30,122 nucleotides of DNA from an uncultured Chromatiaceae bacterium (GCA_946482325.1 CAMLRA010000032.1:1-30122); one strand, 5' to 3'. Positions 15,264 to 23,508 are shown, counted from the stretch's first letter. Made by a program: numbers and translations. The notes: a model not told the origin generated them from the letters alone.

Positions 15264-17528
15264 TCAGGCACGCAACTGGTTTAACAGTTGTTTCTGATCG
15301 AGGAAACGTTGCACCAGCACCCTCACCTGTTTAGGCGACTGACAGGCCAGCACATCCGGTAATAACAACCTGAGCTCAGCCATATCAATCCGGCGCAATA
15401 ACCATTTGATTTTGGCTAAATTACTGTGGTTCATACTAAAACTGTTAAAGCCCATCGCTGCGAGCGTCAATACGCCCAGCGGCTCCCCACCGAGTTCACC
15501 ACAAATACTGATCGGGAACTGTAAGCCTTGTGCCTGCTGTCCAAGCTGATTAAGCGCACGCAACACGGCAGGATGCATCGCATCATACAAATTACCAACA
15601 CGTGGGTTGTTACGGTCAACCGCCAGCAGATACTGAGTTAAATCGTTGGTACCCACAGAGCAAAAATCGACCTTGCGCGCCAGTTCTGGCAACTGGTACA
15701 TAATAGACGGCACTTCAATCATCACGCCGACTTTCGGTTTAGCGACAATATTCTCACCGTTAAACTCATCGTCCACCTCAAACCAGGCTTGGCGGATCAG
15801 GCGCAAAGATTCATCGACTTCAGCGAGATCTGAAATCATCGGCAACAGAATATGCAGGTTGTTGTAGCCAATATTAGCTTTGAGCATGGAGCGAATTTGC
15901 ACCAGAAAAATTTCCGGGTGGTCCAGCGTCAGACGAATGCCGCGCCAGCCTAAAAACGGATTTTCCTCCGAAATAGGGAAATATGGCAGCGGCTTATCAC
16001 CACCGACGTCCAAGGTCCGCATCACTACAGGTTTTCCCGGATAACCCTGCAGCACTTTGCGATACAACTCCACTTGCTCAAGCTCAGTCGGAAAGCGGCT
16101 GCGCATAATAAAGGGAAATTCAGTACGGTATAAACCAACGCCATTAGTGAACTCAGACTGTGTGGTTTCCAGCTCAATCGCCAGGCCCGAGTTCACCATC
16201 AGACTGAAATCCTGACCACAGCTGCTTTTAGCCGGTAAGTGTAATTCCGCCTGATAACGCGCACTCAGCTCGGCATCTTTACTAATCAGTGTGCGGTATT
16301 CCTGACAAATCGCGTCGGCAGGCGACACCAGAATGTGGCCCTGATAACCATCGACAATCAGCCGTTGGCCCTGCCATTGCATCAGCGGTAACTCATCAAC
16401 GCCCATCACCGCCGGAATCCCCAGCGCCCGGGCCATAATAGCCGCGTGGGAGTTCACTGAACCTTTGAGGGAAACAATCGCTACCAGCTGAGCGCGTGGG
16501 ATCTCCGCCAACATCGAAGCGGACACATTTTCAGCCACTAACACCACGTGCTCTGGCAAGCGATGCTGGCGCTGCTCAGTCTCCAGCAGATGATTCAGCA
16601 CGCGTTGGCCTAAGTCACGGATATCTGTGCCGCGCTCACGCAGGTATGGGTCGTCCATATCATCAAACTGGCGGGCGAATCGCTCAACGACCAGCTTCAG
16701 CGCGCTTTTGGCACACCAACCTTGTTTGATCTGTGCTTCAATTTCATTGCCAAGACTGGCGGCATCAAGCAGCTGATGATACACATCAAAAATTGCCAGC
16801 GCATCCGCCGGTAAATGCCCGCTCATCCGCTCTGCCAGCCGGTTAAACTCGGCCTTGGTGACTTTAACGGCACGATAAAAACGATTGAGTTCTTTTTCCG
16901 GGTCGTCGGTGTGTTTTAAGGAAATCGCGTCAAAATCACTGGCGGGCTGCAATACATAAGCTTCGCCAATCGCGATACCAGGCGCACCAATCAGGCCTTG
17001 CATCTGACTATTTTGTTGCGTCGACGCCGTGCCGCCTGACGACATTTTGCGCATTTCGGCATTCACCAGTACAGACGCCAGCTGCACGCCTAAAGTCACT
17101 AAAAAGGATTCTTCGTCTTCGTTAAAAATACGCGAGTCTGATTGTTGAATCGTCAATACACCCAGTACTTTACGGTGATGGATGATCGGGCAGCCTAAAA
17201 AGGCCGAAAAACAATCTTCGGAAACTTCAGGGGTGACTTTAAAACGGGGATGCAGATGGGCTTGCGCCAGATTAATCGGCTCTTCGCGCTGACCGACCCA
17301 GCCTATTAAACCTTCGGAGAAGCCGATCGAGACTTTACCAATGGCTTGCGGGTTTAGACCGTCAGTCGCCATCAGCATAAAATGTTGTTGTTCGTAATCA
17401 GCGAGGTAAACGGAACAGCATTCTGTGCGTAACGCCTGTTTGACGTTGCGGACCAATCCGGCCAAAGCGCTTTCCAGCGATGGCTCCTGAGCTACGTCCT
17501 GCACGATGCGCCGCAACTGGCTGAGCAT
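15264..17528 (-). CDS. ptsP: PEP-protein phosphotransferase of the nitrogen PTS (enzyme I-Ntr)
   Basis: PtsP takes phosphate from phosphoenolpyruvate and passes it to NPr, the regulatory nitrogen PTS. The protein has an N-terminal GAF domain (about residues 15-160, with ECCSVYLAD and INLAQAHLHPRF), which senses small metabolites such as glutamine. An enzyme I part follows. The phosphorylated His361 lies in GSVNSHAAIMARALGIP, and the PEP-binding barrel has VGLYRTEFPF, MRTLDVGGDKP, GTNDLTQYLLAVDRNNPRV and the catalytic Cys in ISICGELGG. I start at the ATG at 17528 (MLSQLRRIV), which aligns with E. coli PtsP. A GTG four codons upstream is less likely. At 754 residues it is normal length. It follows rppH, with a hairpin in the 47-base gap, an order also known in E. 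coli. Confidence 0.96.
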   Translation of the reverse strand: MLSQLRRIVQDVAQEPSLESALAGLVRNVKQALRTECCSVYLADYEQQHFMLMATDGLNPQAIGKVSIGFSEGLIGWVGQREEPINLAQAHLHPRFKVTPEVSEDCFSAFLGCPIIHHRKVLGVLTIQQSDSRIFNEDEESFLVTLGVQLASVLVNAEMRKMSSGGTASTQQNSQMQGLIGAPGIAIGEAYVLQPASDFDAISLKHTDDPEKELNRFYRAVKVTKAEFNRLAERMSGHLPADALAIFDVYHQLLDAASLGNEIEAQIKQGWCAKSALKLVVERFARQFDDMDDPYLRERGTDIRDLGQRVLNHLLETEQRQHRLPEHVVLVAENVSASMLAEIPRAQLVAIVSLKGSVNSHAAIMARALGIPAVMGVDELPLMQWQGQRLIVDGYQGHILVSPADAICQEYRTLISKDAELSARYQAELHLPAKSSCGQDFSLMVNSGLAIELETTQSEFTNGVGLYRTEFPFIMRSRFPTELEQVELYRKVLQGYPGKPVVMRTLDVGGDKPLPYFPISEENPFLGWRGIRLTLDHPEIFLVQIRSMLKANIGYNNLHILLPMISDLAEVDESLRLIRQAWFEVDDEFNGENIVAKPKVGVMIEVPSIMYQLPELARKVDFCSVGTNDLTQYLLAVDRNNPRVGNLYDAMHPAVLRALNQLGQQAQGLQFPISICGELGGEPLGVLTLAAMGFNSFSMNHSNLAKIKWLLRRIDMAELRLLLPDVLACQSPKQVRVLVQRFLDQKQLLNQLRA

Positions 17529-17548
17529 TTCCGACCTCACATCAAAAC

Positions 17549-17573
17549 AAATGCCAGCCAGCGGCCGGCATTT
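17549..17573 (-). repeat. Hairpin between rppH and ptsP
   Basis: AAATGCC-A-GCC and GGC-C-GGCATTT form a 10-pair stem with one mismatch and a three-base loop. On the minus strand it is followed by GTTTTGATG. This is too weak a T run for a firm terminator, but it could cause partial termination or protect the rppH message. Confidence 0.45.
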
Positions 17574-17575
17574 AT

Positions 17576-18076
17576 TTATTTCTTTTTAATTTCCCGTCGA
17601 ATAAAAGGTAAAGCGATAGGGGCAAACTCTTTCATGACCTTGCGGTACACTTCCCGCTTAAAAGCCACTACTTGCCGCACCGGGTACCAATAACTGACCC
17701 AACGCCAGTCATCAAACTCAGGATGCGTGGTTTTCAGCAGATTAACGTCCTCATCCCGGCAGGTCAGCCGCAGCAAAAACCACTTTTGCTTTTGGCCGAT
17801 ACACACCGGATTCGAATCCCGTCGGATCAGCCGCTTTGGTAGTTTATAGCGCAACCAGTGTTTGGTCGTTGCGACTATTTCTACATCTGCAGCGCTGAGT
17901 CCGACTTCTTCGTGGAGTTCCCGATACATGGCTTGTTCCGGCGTTTCGCCATCATCAATGCCACCTTGCGGATACTGCCATGAATGCTGTCCGTATCTGC
18001 GAGCCCAAAACACCTGTCCCTGGTGATTACAAATCACTATACCGACGTTGGCCCGAAAGCCTTCGGCATCGATCAC
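17576..18076 (-). CDS. rppH: RNA pyrophosphohydrolase (Nudix)
   Basis: RppH removes pyrophosphate from the 5' end of primary transcripts and so triggers RNase E-dependent mRNA decay. The 166-residue protein aligns with E. coli RppH nearly throughout: [17 protein letters not shown] at the start, [21 protein letters not shown] [24 protein letters not shown] and [20 protein letters not shown]. The Nudix box occupies residues 38-60, with GG, the Glu-rich REL-HEEVG core and the metal-binding glutamates intact. The start is a GTG at 18076, with AGAGG five to eight bases upstream. As I recall, the E. coli gene also starts with GTG at the same residue. It is divergent from mutH, as in enterics, and heads an operon with ptsP. 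Confidence 0.97.
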   Translation of the reverse strand: MIDAEGFRANVGIVICNHQGQVFWARRYGQHSWQYPQGGIDDGETPEQAMYRELHEEVGLSAADVEIVATTKHWLRYKLPKRLIRRDSNPVCIGQKQKWFLLRLTCRDEDVNLLKTTHPEFDDWRWVSYWYPVRQVVAFKREVYRKVMKEFAPIALPFIRREIKKK

Positions 18077-18440
18077 ACAAACCTCTGGCTTGTTTACAAC
18101 AGCGTTGGACTGATTCTTTCACAAAGTCGCAGGGACAGCAAACTGAATTTATCCGGAGTCACCCCCAAGTTATCCACAACTTAGCTTTTATACAGTATCA
18201 GCCTGTGCACTTTTACACAGAGACTGTGCACATGTCTGTGCATATCCCTGTTCTTATCCCTGAATAACTCTGCACCGCCAAAAAAGATTAAACAACAATA
18301 ACTAAAATAACCCAGATATTTCATGCAGTTAAATCGTTTTAACTCAACAAAAACCAGCCCCTGCACTGTGCATAAGTTGGGTTGCTGATAAATTCGCCAG
18401 AATATTCAGACCAAAAATGTTAGTGTAGTCAGAGTGATAG
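18077..18440. other. rppH-mutH intergenic region with DnaA-box-like sequences
   Basis: This 364-base gap holds one perfect DnaA box, TTATCCACA at 18170-18178, and one 8-of-9 match, TGTGCATAA at 18367-18375 (reverse orientation). Three 7-of-9 matches are also present: TTATCCGGA at 18149, TTTTACACA at 18211 and TGTGCATAT at 18237. The stretch at about 18280-18350 is strongly A+T-rich. CTGTGCA occurs four times (18203, 18224, 18236, 18366), and CTGTG-N8-CACAG forms an inverted repeat at 18203-18220. The gap must also hold the divergent rppH and mutH promoters, which I could not place. DnaA binding here is inference from motif matches. Confidence 0.55.
18170..18178 (+). promoter_or_regulatory. 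Consensus DnaA box
   Basis: TTATCCACA is identical to the high-affinity R1/R4-type DnaA box. It is 92 bases upstream of the rppH start codon and about 260 bases upstream of mutH. A perfect nonamer is expected by chance only about once in 130 kb counting both strands. Confidence 0.6.
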
Positions 18441-19118
18441 ATGGACTGTCTTATGCGCCCTGTTTCTCCTGACTCCACCGCCGCATTGCTGCATCGTGCC
18501 CAACAACTGGCTGGCTTTACGCTGGCCGAACTGGCTGCGGAACTGAATCAACAACTGCCTGCAGATTTACAAAAAGACAAAGGTACCGTCGGACAGTTGT
18601 TAGAACTGGCATTAGGCGCCAGCGCGGGTTCAAAGGCTGAGCCTGACTTTCCCCATCTCGGCGTCGAATTAAAGACCATCCCCGTCGATAAAAGCGGCAA
18701 AGCGCTGGAAAGCACTTATGTTTGTGTCGCGCCAATGACCGGAGCTGCCCTGCAGCGCTGGGAAGACTCCTGGGTCTGTCGCAAACTAGCACATGTACTT
18801 TGGGTGCCTGTGTTGGCAGAGCGCGGTATTCCACTGGCAGAGCGCATGGTAGGCCGGGCATTTTTATGGCAGCCAAGCCCCGAACAACAACAATTGCTGC
18901 GCCAGGACTGGGAAGAACTGATGGAATTGCTGGCGCTTGGTGGTCTAGCACAGATCAAAGGCAGCCATGGCAAAGTGCTGCAGCTGCGTCCAAAAGGTGC
19001 CAACAGTCAGGCGCTAACCCGTGCTATTGGCGCCGACGGCGAACCTGTACAGGCTCTGCCGCGCGGCTTTTATCTCAAAACCAACCTAACCAACCAAATC
19101 CTGCAGCAAAACAGCTAG
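18441..19118 (+). CDS. mutH: DNA mismatch repair endonuclease MutH
   Basis: MutH nicks the unmethylated strand at hemimethylated GATC sites after activation by MutS-MutL. Its presence suggests a Dam-methylating gammaproteobacterium. The 225-residue protein aligns with E. coli MutH: QLAGFTLAELA, KGTVGQLLELALGASAGSK, DFPHLGVELKTIPV (holding the Asp-Glu-Lys catalytic residues of the PD-ExK fold), ESTYVCVAPMTG, DWEELMELLALG, LQLRPKGANSQALT and LPRGFYLKTNL. A second ATG at 18453 (MRPVSPD) is also possible; neither start has a strong ribosome site. The tail is slightly shorter than in E. coli. The stop overlaps that of the convergent solute-binding gene in a shared CTAG. Confidence 0.96.
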   Translation: MDCLMRPVSPDSTAALLHRAQQLAGFTLAELAAELNQQLPADLQKDKGTVGQLLELALGASAGSKAEPDFPHLGVELKTIPVDKSGKALESTYVCVAPMTGAALQRWEDSWVCRKLAHVLWVPVLAERGIPLAERMVGRAFLWQPSPEQQQLLRQDWEELMELLALGGLAQIKGSHGKVLQLRPKGANSQALTRAIGADGEPVQALPRGFYLKTNLTNQILQQNS

Positions 19119-19963
19119 TGAATGTAACGCTGCACTATAGCGTTATATCTGCCGTCGGCTTTAATCGTCGCTAATGCCTGATTAAAGGCACTGACTTGTT
19201 CCGGCTTTACTGTCGCTTTACTAAACATCACAAACACATCGGTGTTACCCATTGAAATCGAATGCGCGCCAATCTGTTTATCCAAACCTTTCCGGCGCAG
19301 CATGGCATGCCCGACAAAACTGTCCTCCAGCATGCCGTCGATGTCTTCATCCAGTAATCTGGCCAGATTCAGCTCGCCAAGTGAGGCTTCAACAAACTGC
19401 TGTTTCAGCGCATCCTGTTTAAATAGCTCAGCGAATTCAGCGCCATAGTAATACTCACTGATGATGCCAACTTTTTTACCGCTACCAACAAAATCTGCCA
19501 GGGTATTCTGTGGGTAACCCGCGACATCCTCAGAACGCACAAACAATACAAACTGCTCCTGACGATAGGGTTCTGAAAAATAGGCATATTCCTGCCGGGC
19601 TGGCGTCACTGAGGCCCCTAATAATAAATCTACGCCCCCAGTTTTCAACGCGCCGATCAGGTCCATCCAGGTACCCTGCTGTGCCGCGATCTCACAGCCC
19701 ATTTGGCCGGCAATGGCCTGTACCAGTTCGATATCAAGCCCGGCCGGTTTATTGTCTAGCGATGTGTATTGGTAGGGTTCCCAGGCTTCAAAGCCGAGTT
19801 TTAGCTGACATGTAGCAGCCGGCTTAGCTGGCTCTGCTGCAGCAGAAGCCGTTGTAGGTGTCACTTCGGGTTGCGCCGTGCTGGCTGGTGCTGGCGTCTT
19901 TGGACCACAGGCGGAGATAAACAGAAAAAGCGGAATTAAGCACAGAAAACTGGTGGATTTCAT
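19115..19963 (-). CDS. Solute-binding lipoprotein, family 3 (amino-acid type)
   Basis: This 282-residue protein has a lipoprotein signal peptide ending in FISAC (Cys19). A Pro/Ala/Thr-rich linker to about residue 50 follows, and then a family 3 solute-binding domain. Recognisable pieces are GFEAWEPYQYTSLDNKPAGLDIELVQAIA, followed by WMDLIGALKTGGVDLLLGASVTPARQEYAYFSEPY and the late VMFSKATVKPEQVSAFNQALATIKADGRY. Such proteins bind polar amino acids or similar ligands in the periplasm for ABC importers. The same fold is also used as a sensor domain. No permease or ATPase gene lies nearby, so it is an orphan here. The extended linker and lipid anchor would tether it to a membrane. The ligand cannot be predicted. 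Confidence 0.87.
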   Translation of the reverse strand: MKSTSFLCLIPLFLFISACGPKTPAPASTAQPEVTPTTASAAAEPAKPAATCQLKLGFEAWEPYQYTSLDNKPAGLDIELVQAIAGQMGCEIAAQQGTWMDLIGALKTGGVDLLLGASVTPARQEYAYFSEPYRQEQFVLFVRSEDVAGYPQNTLADFVGSGKKVGIISEYYYGAEFAELFKQDALKQQFVEASLGELNLARLLDEDIDGMLEDSFVGHAMLRRKGLDKQIGAHSISMGNTDVFVMFSKATVKPEQVSAFNQALATIKADGRYNAIVQRYIH

Positions 19964-20110
19964 AAGTTGCCCCGTCGATTTAACCTGTTCTGAGCAAGCT
20001 TAGTGCATTTCAGCGTTCTTGGCGGCGGGGCGAGGCTACTGCACAAAATAATTTACAGCGGCCAGTGATTGGCGGCATGTGGCTTCGCTTTTACAAAAAT
20101 AATTTTTAAA

Positions 20111-20557
20111 CTAATCAACCAGTTGCCAAATCTCTTCTGTCACCCGGCCTTGCTCAGTGCGACGTTGTGTCAACCGCCCGTCAGCCAGACGCCACTGGTA
20201 AGCCAGCCGATGAGCCTGATCGGGTTTAAAGCCGTTGTATTCGTGGTACAAATCAGAAGTCAGTTCAATCAAGCCCGCGCTGGTACTGACAATACGTCCG
20301 TCGGACGTGGTATTAATCCGGCTAAAATGGCGGTTGGCGACTATTTTCAGCGTTTCGAGCGCCTGTGCAGGTGCTGACACTGGCACTGCTTTGCCACTGC
20401 CATCAAACTGACGCACGGCAACTAAGCGCCAGGTGCCGTCGAGCACTGAACTATCCTGTTGAAATTTGCGGTCTGAATTGGTTAATGCCAGCCCATAAAA
20501 CAGGCTGGAGCAAATCAGCAACAATCCCAGTAAAAAACCGGAGTATAAGTTTCTCAA
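20111..20557 (-). CDS. Small membrane-anchored or exported protein with a lipocalin-like domain
   Basis: This 148-residue protein has an N-terminal hydrophobic segment (LYSGFLLGLLLICSSLFYGLAL), either a signal anchor or a signal peptide. About 110 residues of likely beta-structure follow: LDGTWRLVAVRQFDG, LKIVANRHFSRINT, YHEYNGF, YQWRLADGRLTQRR and EEIWQLVD. The pattern of a GTW-type opening and a closing EIW strand resembles DUF4488/lipocalin-like proteins, but I cannot name the family firmly. The only usable start is a TTG at 20557, with GAGG about eight bases before it. The gene stands apart from its neighbours, with 147 bases downstream and 97 upstream. Function unknown. Confidence 0.75.
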   Translation of the reverse strand: MRNLYSGFLLGLLLICSSLFYGLALTNSDRKFQQDSSVLDGTWRLVAVRQFDGSGKAVPVSAPAQALETLKIVANRHFSRINTTSDGRIVSTSAGLIELTSDLYHEYNGFKPDQAHRLAYQWRLADGRLTQRRTEQGRVTEEIWQLVD

Positions 20558-20654
20558 GCTAAGCCTCAGATCTATATTATTTTTGTTTTTCTATCCTGAG
20601 TGTACTCAGTCAGACTGCAGCTTGGCAATCAGAACTTCAGGTTACTGGAAAATA

Positions 20655-21038
20655 TCAAGTTTTCGTCAGTTTTTCTTCCAGCAATGCCAACAAATTCCCT
20701 TCGGGATCACGGAAAAATGCCAGCCATAAATCATGATCCGGCATCGGTGCCACACACTGCGGTGGTCGCTCCCCACTGACACCTGCATCCAGCAAGCGCT
20801 GGTATTGTTGTTCAATCTGCCGGCACTGCAAATACAACACTGAATTTTGGCCACAAACACCGGCGCCTTGTGGCTGAGTCAGCATTAAACGGACATCCCC
20901 CAGCGCTATAAACGCCAGCTGCGGCGCCGGTTGAAACAACAAAGGTAACCCCAACAGCTGAAAAAACGCCACAGCGCGCGGAACATCCGCTACAACATAG
21001 GCAATCTGGCGCACACCACTCACTGTTGAAGCTGTCAT
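20655..21038 (-). CDS. VOC (glyoxalase/bleomycin resistance) superfamily protein
   Basis: This 127-residue protein shows the VOC fold signature: IAYVVADVPRAVAFFQLLGL at the start, LAFIALGDVRLMLTQPQG, SVLYLQCRQIEQQYQRLLDAG in the second module, and LWLAFFRDPEGNLLALLEE at the end. The closing FxDPEGN-xLxLxE motif includes the Glu that usually binds metal. Members act as glyoxalases, dioxygenases, isomerases or resistance proteins, so the reaction cannot be assigned. I start at the ATG at 21038. An ATG nine codons earlier is in frame, but the ribosome site AGGACA lies between the two, eight bases before the later one. It is a single gene downstream of the desaturase pair, with a 66-base gap. Confidence 0.9.
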   Translation of the reverse strand: MTASTVSGVRQIAYVVADVPRAVAFFQLLGLPLLFQPAPQLAFIALGDVRLMLTQPQGAGVCGQNSVLYLQCRQIEQQYQRLLDAGVSGERPPQCVAPMPDHDLWLAFFRDPEGNLLALLEEKLTKT

Positions 21039-21104
21039 CGGGGTTGTCCTGTTGCTGAAAATCATCGGGTTACACTGACGAATATCAAGCCGGAAAGCAA
21101 CTGC

Positions 21105-22181
21105 TTAGGGCCAGGAATACCGCCAAATTCGCTTGAGAACCGTCAGATATTGCCGGAAGAACGAACCTGTGTTGTATGCAATGCCGTACTTCTGCGCAAT
21201 TTGCTGCACCCTGGCCGACAGCGCCGGGTAACGCCAGGCCGGCAAGTCCGGGAATAAATGATGTTCAATCTGACAACTCAGATGGCCTGTCAGAATATGC
21301 AACCAGCGCGGGCCATTGAAATTAGACGAGCCTAGAATCTGCCGGTAATACCAATGGCCACGACTTTCGTTCTGGCATTGCTCTGGCTGAAACACCTGTG
21401 CCTGTTCGGTAAAATGGCCACAGAAAATCACAGTCGATGTCCACCAGTTGCGCAGCAGATTGGCAGTGAAGTTACCGATCAGCACTGGTACAGCCACAGG
21501 CCAGCACAGTAATGGATAGACCAGATAGTCCTTGGCAAGCTGGCGCCGGGCTTTGGTAAAAAAGGCTTTTTTCAGTTGCGCATCACTGACCTGACTAAAA
21601 CGCCCCGGCTTTTTTTTACCAAAAAACACCCGTTGCGCCGCCAGCTCGTGATAGGCAATGCCCCACTGAAATAAGGTACTTAACAGCAGGTAAGTCAGCA
21701 GTTGCCAGCTGTTTTGCAGCCGCCAGCGCAGGTCGTCAGACAGCCGCAACAGGCCATAACCGAAGTCGCGGTCCTCACCGATAATATTGGTGTAAGTGTG
21801 ATGCTCAAAATTATGGGTGCGTTGCCAGGATTTGGCATCGCAGACGATGTCCCATTCAAAACGCTGCGAATTCAGCGTCGGATGTCGTAAAAAGTCATAT
21901 TGGCCATGCAAAACATTGTGACCAATTTCCATATTGTCCAGAATTTTGGCCAGCGCCAGCAGCAGCACACAAGGCAATAACCACCACCAGCTAAACCAGC
22001 ATAACAATAAACCGAGCCGGCCGGTCAAAGCACAGCTGCGTTGCCAAAAGACCAAACGTTGCAGGTACGCAGCATCCGCGTCACCCAGCGTAGTTTTTTC
22101 TGTTTGTAACAACTGATCGAGCTCAGCAGCGAGTGCTTCTAATTGCTTCGCATCAGGTTTTTGCGATTGTTGTTTTTGCAT
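21105..22181 (-). CDS. Membrane fatty acid desaturase (DesB-like)
   Basis: This 358-residue integral membrane protein has the three histidine boxes of di-iron acyl desaturases: GHNVLHG (His88 and His92), HNFEHH (residues 123-128) and CQIEHHLFPDLP near residue 300. Hydrophobic pairs at about 55-80 and 180-200, and again at 225-250, fit the usual topology. It inserts a double bond into an acyl chain using electrons from a redox partner. That partner is encoded directly upstream, and the genes overlap by one base (TGATG), so translation is probably coupled. The start ATG at 22181 follows from this overlap. The frame runs 19 codons further into the upstream gene without conserved sequence. The arrangement matches Pseudomonas desCB, which desaturates exogenous saturated acyl-CoA. 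The delta-9 position is inferred. Confidence 0.9.
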   Translation of the reverse strand: MQKQQSQKPDAKQLEALAAELDQLLQTEKTTLGDADAAYLQRLVFWQRSCALTGRLGLLLCWFSWWWLLPCVLLLALAKILDNMEIGHNVLHGQYDFLRHPTLNSQRFEWDIVCDAKSWQRTHNFEHHTYTNIIGEDRDFGYGLLRLSDDLRWRLQNSWQLLTYLLLSTLFQWGIAYHELAAQRVFFGKKKPGRFSQVSDAQLKKAFFTKARRQLAKDYLVYPLLCWPVAVPVLIGNFTANLLRNWWTSTVIFCGHFTEQAQVFQPEQCQNESRGHWYYRQILGSSNFNGPRWLHILTGHLSCQIEHHLFPDLPAWRYPALSARVQQIAQKYGIAYNTGSFFRQYLTVLKRIWRYSWP

Positions 22182-23266
22182 CAGGCACTTAACTCCACAC
22201 TTTGTACGGTGACCGGGCTGACGGCTTCGCTGATACACAGCTGGATCCGGCCGGGGCCAGCGTCAGACAATTCACCGGTCAACAGATTTCTGACAACACC
22301 GCTGGTTTTTTCACACAGACATTGCATACAGACGCCACGACGGCAGCCATAGGGCACCGTCAGTCCGGTTTGTTCAGCGCGCTGTAACAGGCTGCCATGC
22401 CCACCTAACTGGTAGCTTTGCTGGCCAAGCTGCAATTCCACTGGCTGCGTTTCGCCGGCAGATGGCGCCACAACGCCAAAACTTTCACTGCGGATTGCGG
22501 CTTTAGGCACCCCCGCGTTTAACAATGCACCACTAAAATCTGCAGTAAATTGCTGTGGACCACACACATAAAAATGCGCCTGCAGATTAGGTTGCAGCTC
22601 GCCGAGCAGGCGTTCGGGTGTTAGCCTTCCCTGCACTTCGCTGTCCCACAGTACCAATCGCAGTAATGGAAACTTCGCCTGTAAATGTCCCCACTCCTTG
22701 GCAAACAACTGGCGACCGGTGCCGCGGAAGCTGTAAATAAACGTCAGAGGTTGGGCTAACCGACTGATGGAACTCAGCATCGAGAATAGTGGCGTCACGC
22801 CACTGCCGGCACCAATCAAACAAGCCGGTTGCTGCCGCGCAATACAAAAGTCACCCGCCGGTCGACTCAGGTGCACATACCTGCCGGGATACAGTGAATG
22901 GGGCAAGACACTGGTAAAACGGCCTTGCGGATGAATTTGCACGGCCAGTTCCAGCTCACGTTGTTCAGATAGCCGCTGCTCAGCGCTGCAAATACTAAAG
23001 GTTCGTTCCAGCAAACGGCCGTTCATCTCAACAAACAGCTGCAGATGTTGCCCTGCGACAAACGCCGGAAAGCGACGGCTGACTTGAAGTCGTAGCCGCA
23101 AACAACCTGCTTGTGGCGTGATGCTGAGGATACGGGCCCGATACAACCCGGCACGGAAGTCCGGGATTAACTTACGCAGCAATGGTTCGGCAGCGGCGGT
23201 GAAGCCAGATTGGAGGAACAGGGTTTGACATAGTTCCTGATAGATAGTTTTGAAAATCGCTGACAT
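22181..23266 (-). CDS. Ferredoxin-NAD(P)H reductase with fused 2Fe-2S domain (DesC-like)
   Basis: This is the electron donor for the desaturase. From the ATG at 23266 (MSAIFKTIYQELCQ) it has 361 residues. An FAD domain comes first (FVAGQHLQLFVEMNGRLLERTFSICSA, with the RxFS flavin motif). An NAD(P)H domain follows (LIGAGSGVTPLFSMLSSI, with YVCGPQQF later). A C-terminal plant-type ferredoxin has Cys in the order C-x4-C-x2-C (YGCRRGVCMQC) and a final Cys in IQLCISEA. An ATG at 23299 has a better ribosome site (AAGAG, five bases) and adds MCAELTGDTRV, so that start is possible. The gene heads the two-gene operon. A palindrome resembling FabR/DesT sites lies about 155 bases upstream. No TetR-type regulator is adjacent. 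Confidence 0.9.
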   Translation of the reverse strand: MSAIFKTIYQELCQTLFLQSGFTAAAEPLLRKLIPDFRAGLYRARILSITPQAGCLRLRLQVSRRFPAFVAGQHLQLFVEMNGRLLERTFSICSAEQRLSEQRELELAVQIHPQGRFTSVLPHSLYPGRYVHLSRPAGDFCIARQQPACLIGAGSGVTPLFSMLSSISRLAQPLTFIYSFRGTGRQLFAKEWGHLQAKFPLLRLVLWDSEVQGRLTPERLLGELQPNLQAHFYVCGPQQFTADFSGALLNAGVPKAAIRSESFGVVAPSAGETQPVELQLGQQSYQLGGHGSLLQRAEQTGLTVPYGCRRGVCMQCLCEKTSGVVRNLLTGELSDAGPGRIQLCISEAVSPVTVQSVELSA

Positions 23267-23420
23267 GACTCTGGTATCACCTGTTAATTCAGCGCACATT
23301 TGTACTCTTAAAATCAAACAAAATCCAGAACAAACAAACAACAAACCACTAAGCAATTGTTTTTATTTGTTTTTATAATAAAAGATACTTTGAAAAAATC
23401 AGAACTCAAAAATAATTTGA

Positions 23421-23436
23421 GCGAACAATCGTGCGC
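23421..23436. promoter_or_regulatory. Palindromic operator candidate upstream of the desaturase operon
   Basis: GCGAACAATCGTGCGC is an interrupted palindrome with the symmetric pattern GCGnACnATnGTnCGC, 12 of 16 positions paired. In form it resembles the operators of the TetR-family fatty-acid regulators FabR and DesT, as I remember them (a GCG-AC half-site with its mirror). Context supports this, since DesT controls desCB in Pseudomonas aeruginosa. The promoter elements themselves could not be placed in the A+T-rich sequence that follows. Confidence 0.5.
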
Positions 23437-23464
23437 ATTAATCAAGATATTGTGAAATGCAACG

Positions 23465-23491
23465 CAAAAAAAAGCAGCCCGCAGGCTGCTT
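23465..23491 (-). terminator. Intrinsic terminator of tpx
   Basis: On the minus strand AAGCAGCC and GGCTGCTT form an 8-base stem with a four-base loop, running directly into a tract of eight T. It starts 18 bases after the tpx stop codon. Confidence 0.9.
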
Positions 23492-23508
23492 ATTCCGACG
23501 GGTTGGAC

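Noticed and set aside
18203..18220. Possible LexA (SOS) box upstream of mutH
   Set aside because: CTGT and ACAG are separated by 10 bases, not the 8 required, so it does not fit the LexA consensus.
18203..18372. Repeated CTGTGCA as a possible CRISPR-like or iteron array
   Set aside because: The repeats are only seven bases long with irregular spacing, and there are no cas or rep genes.
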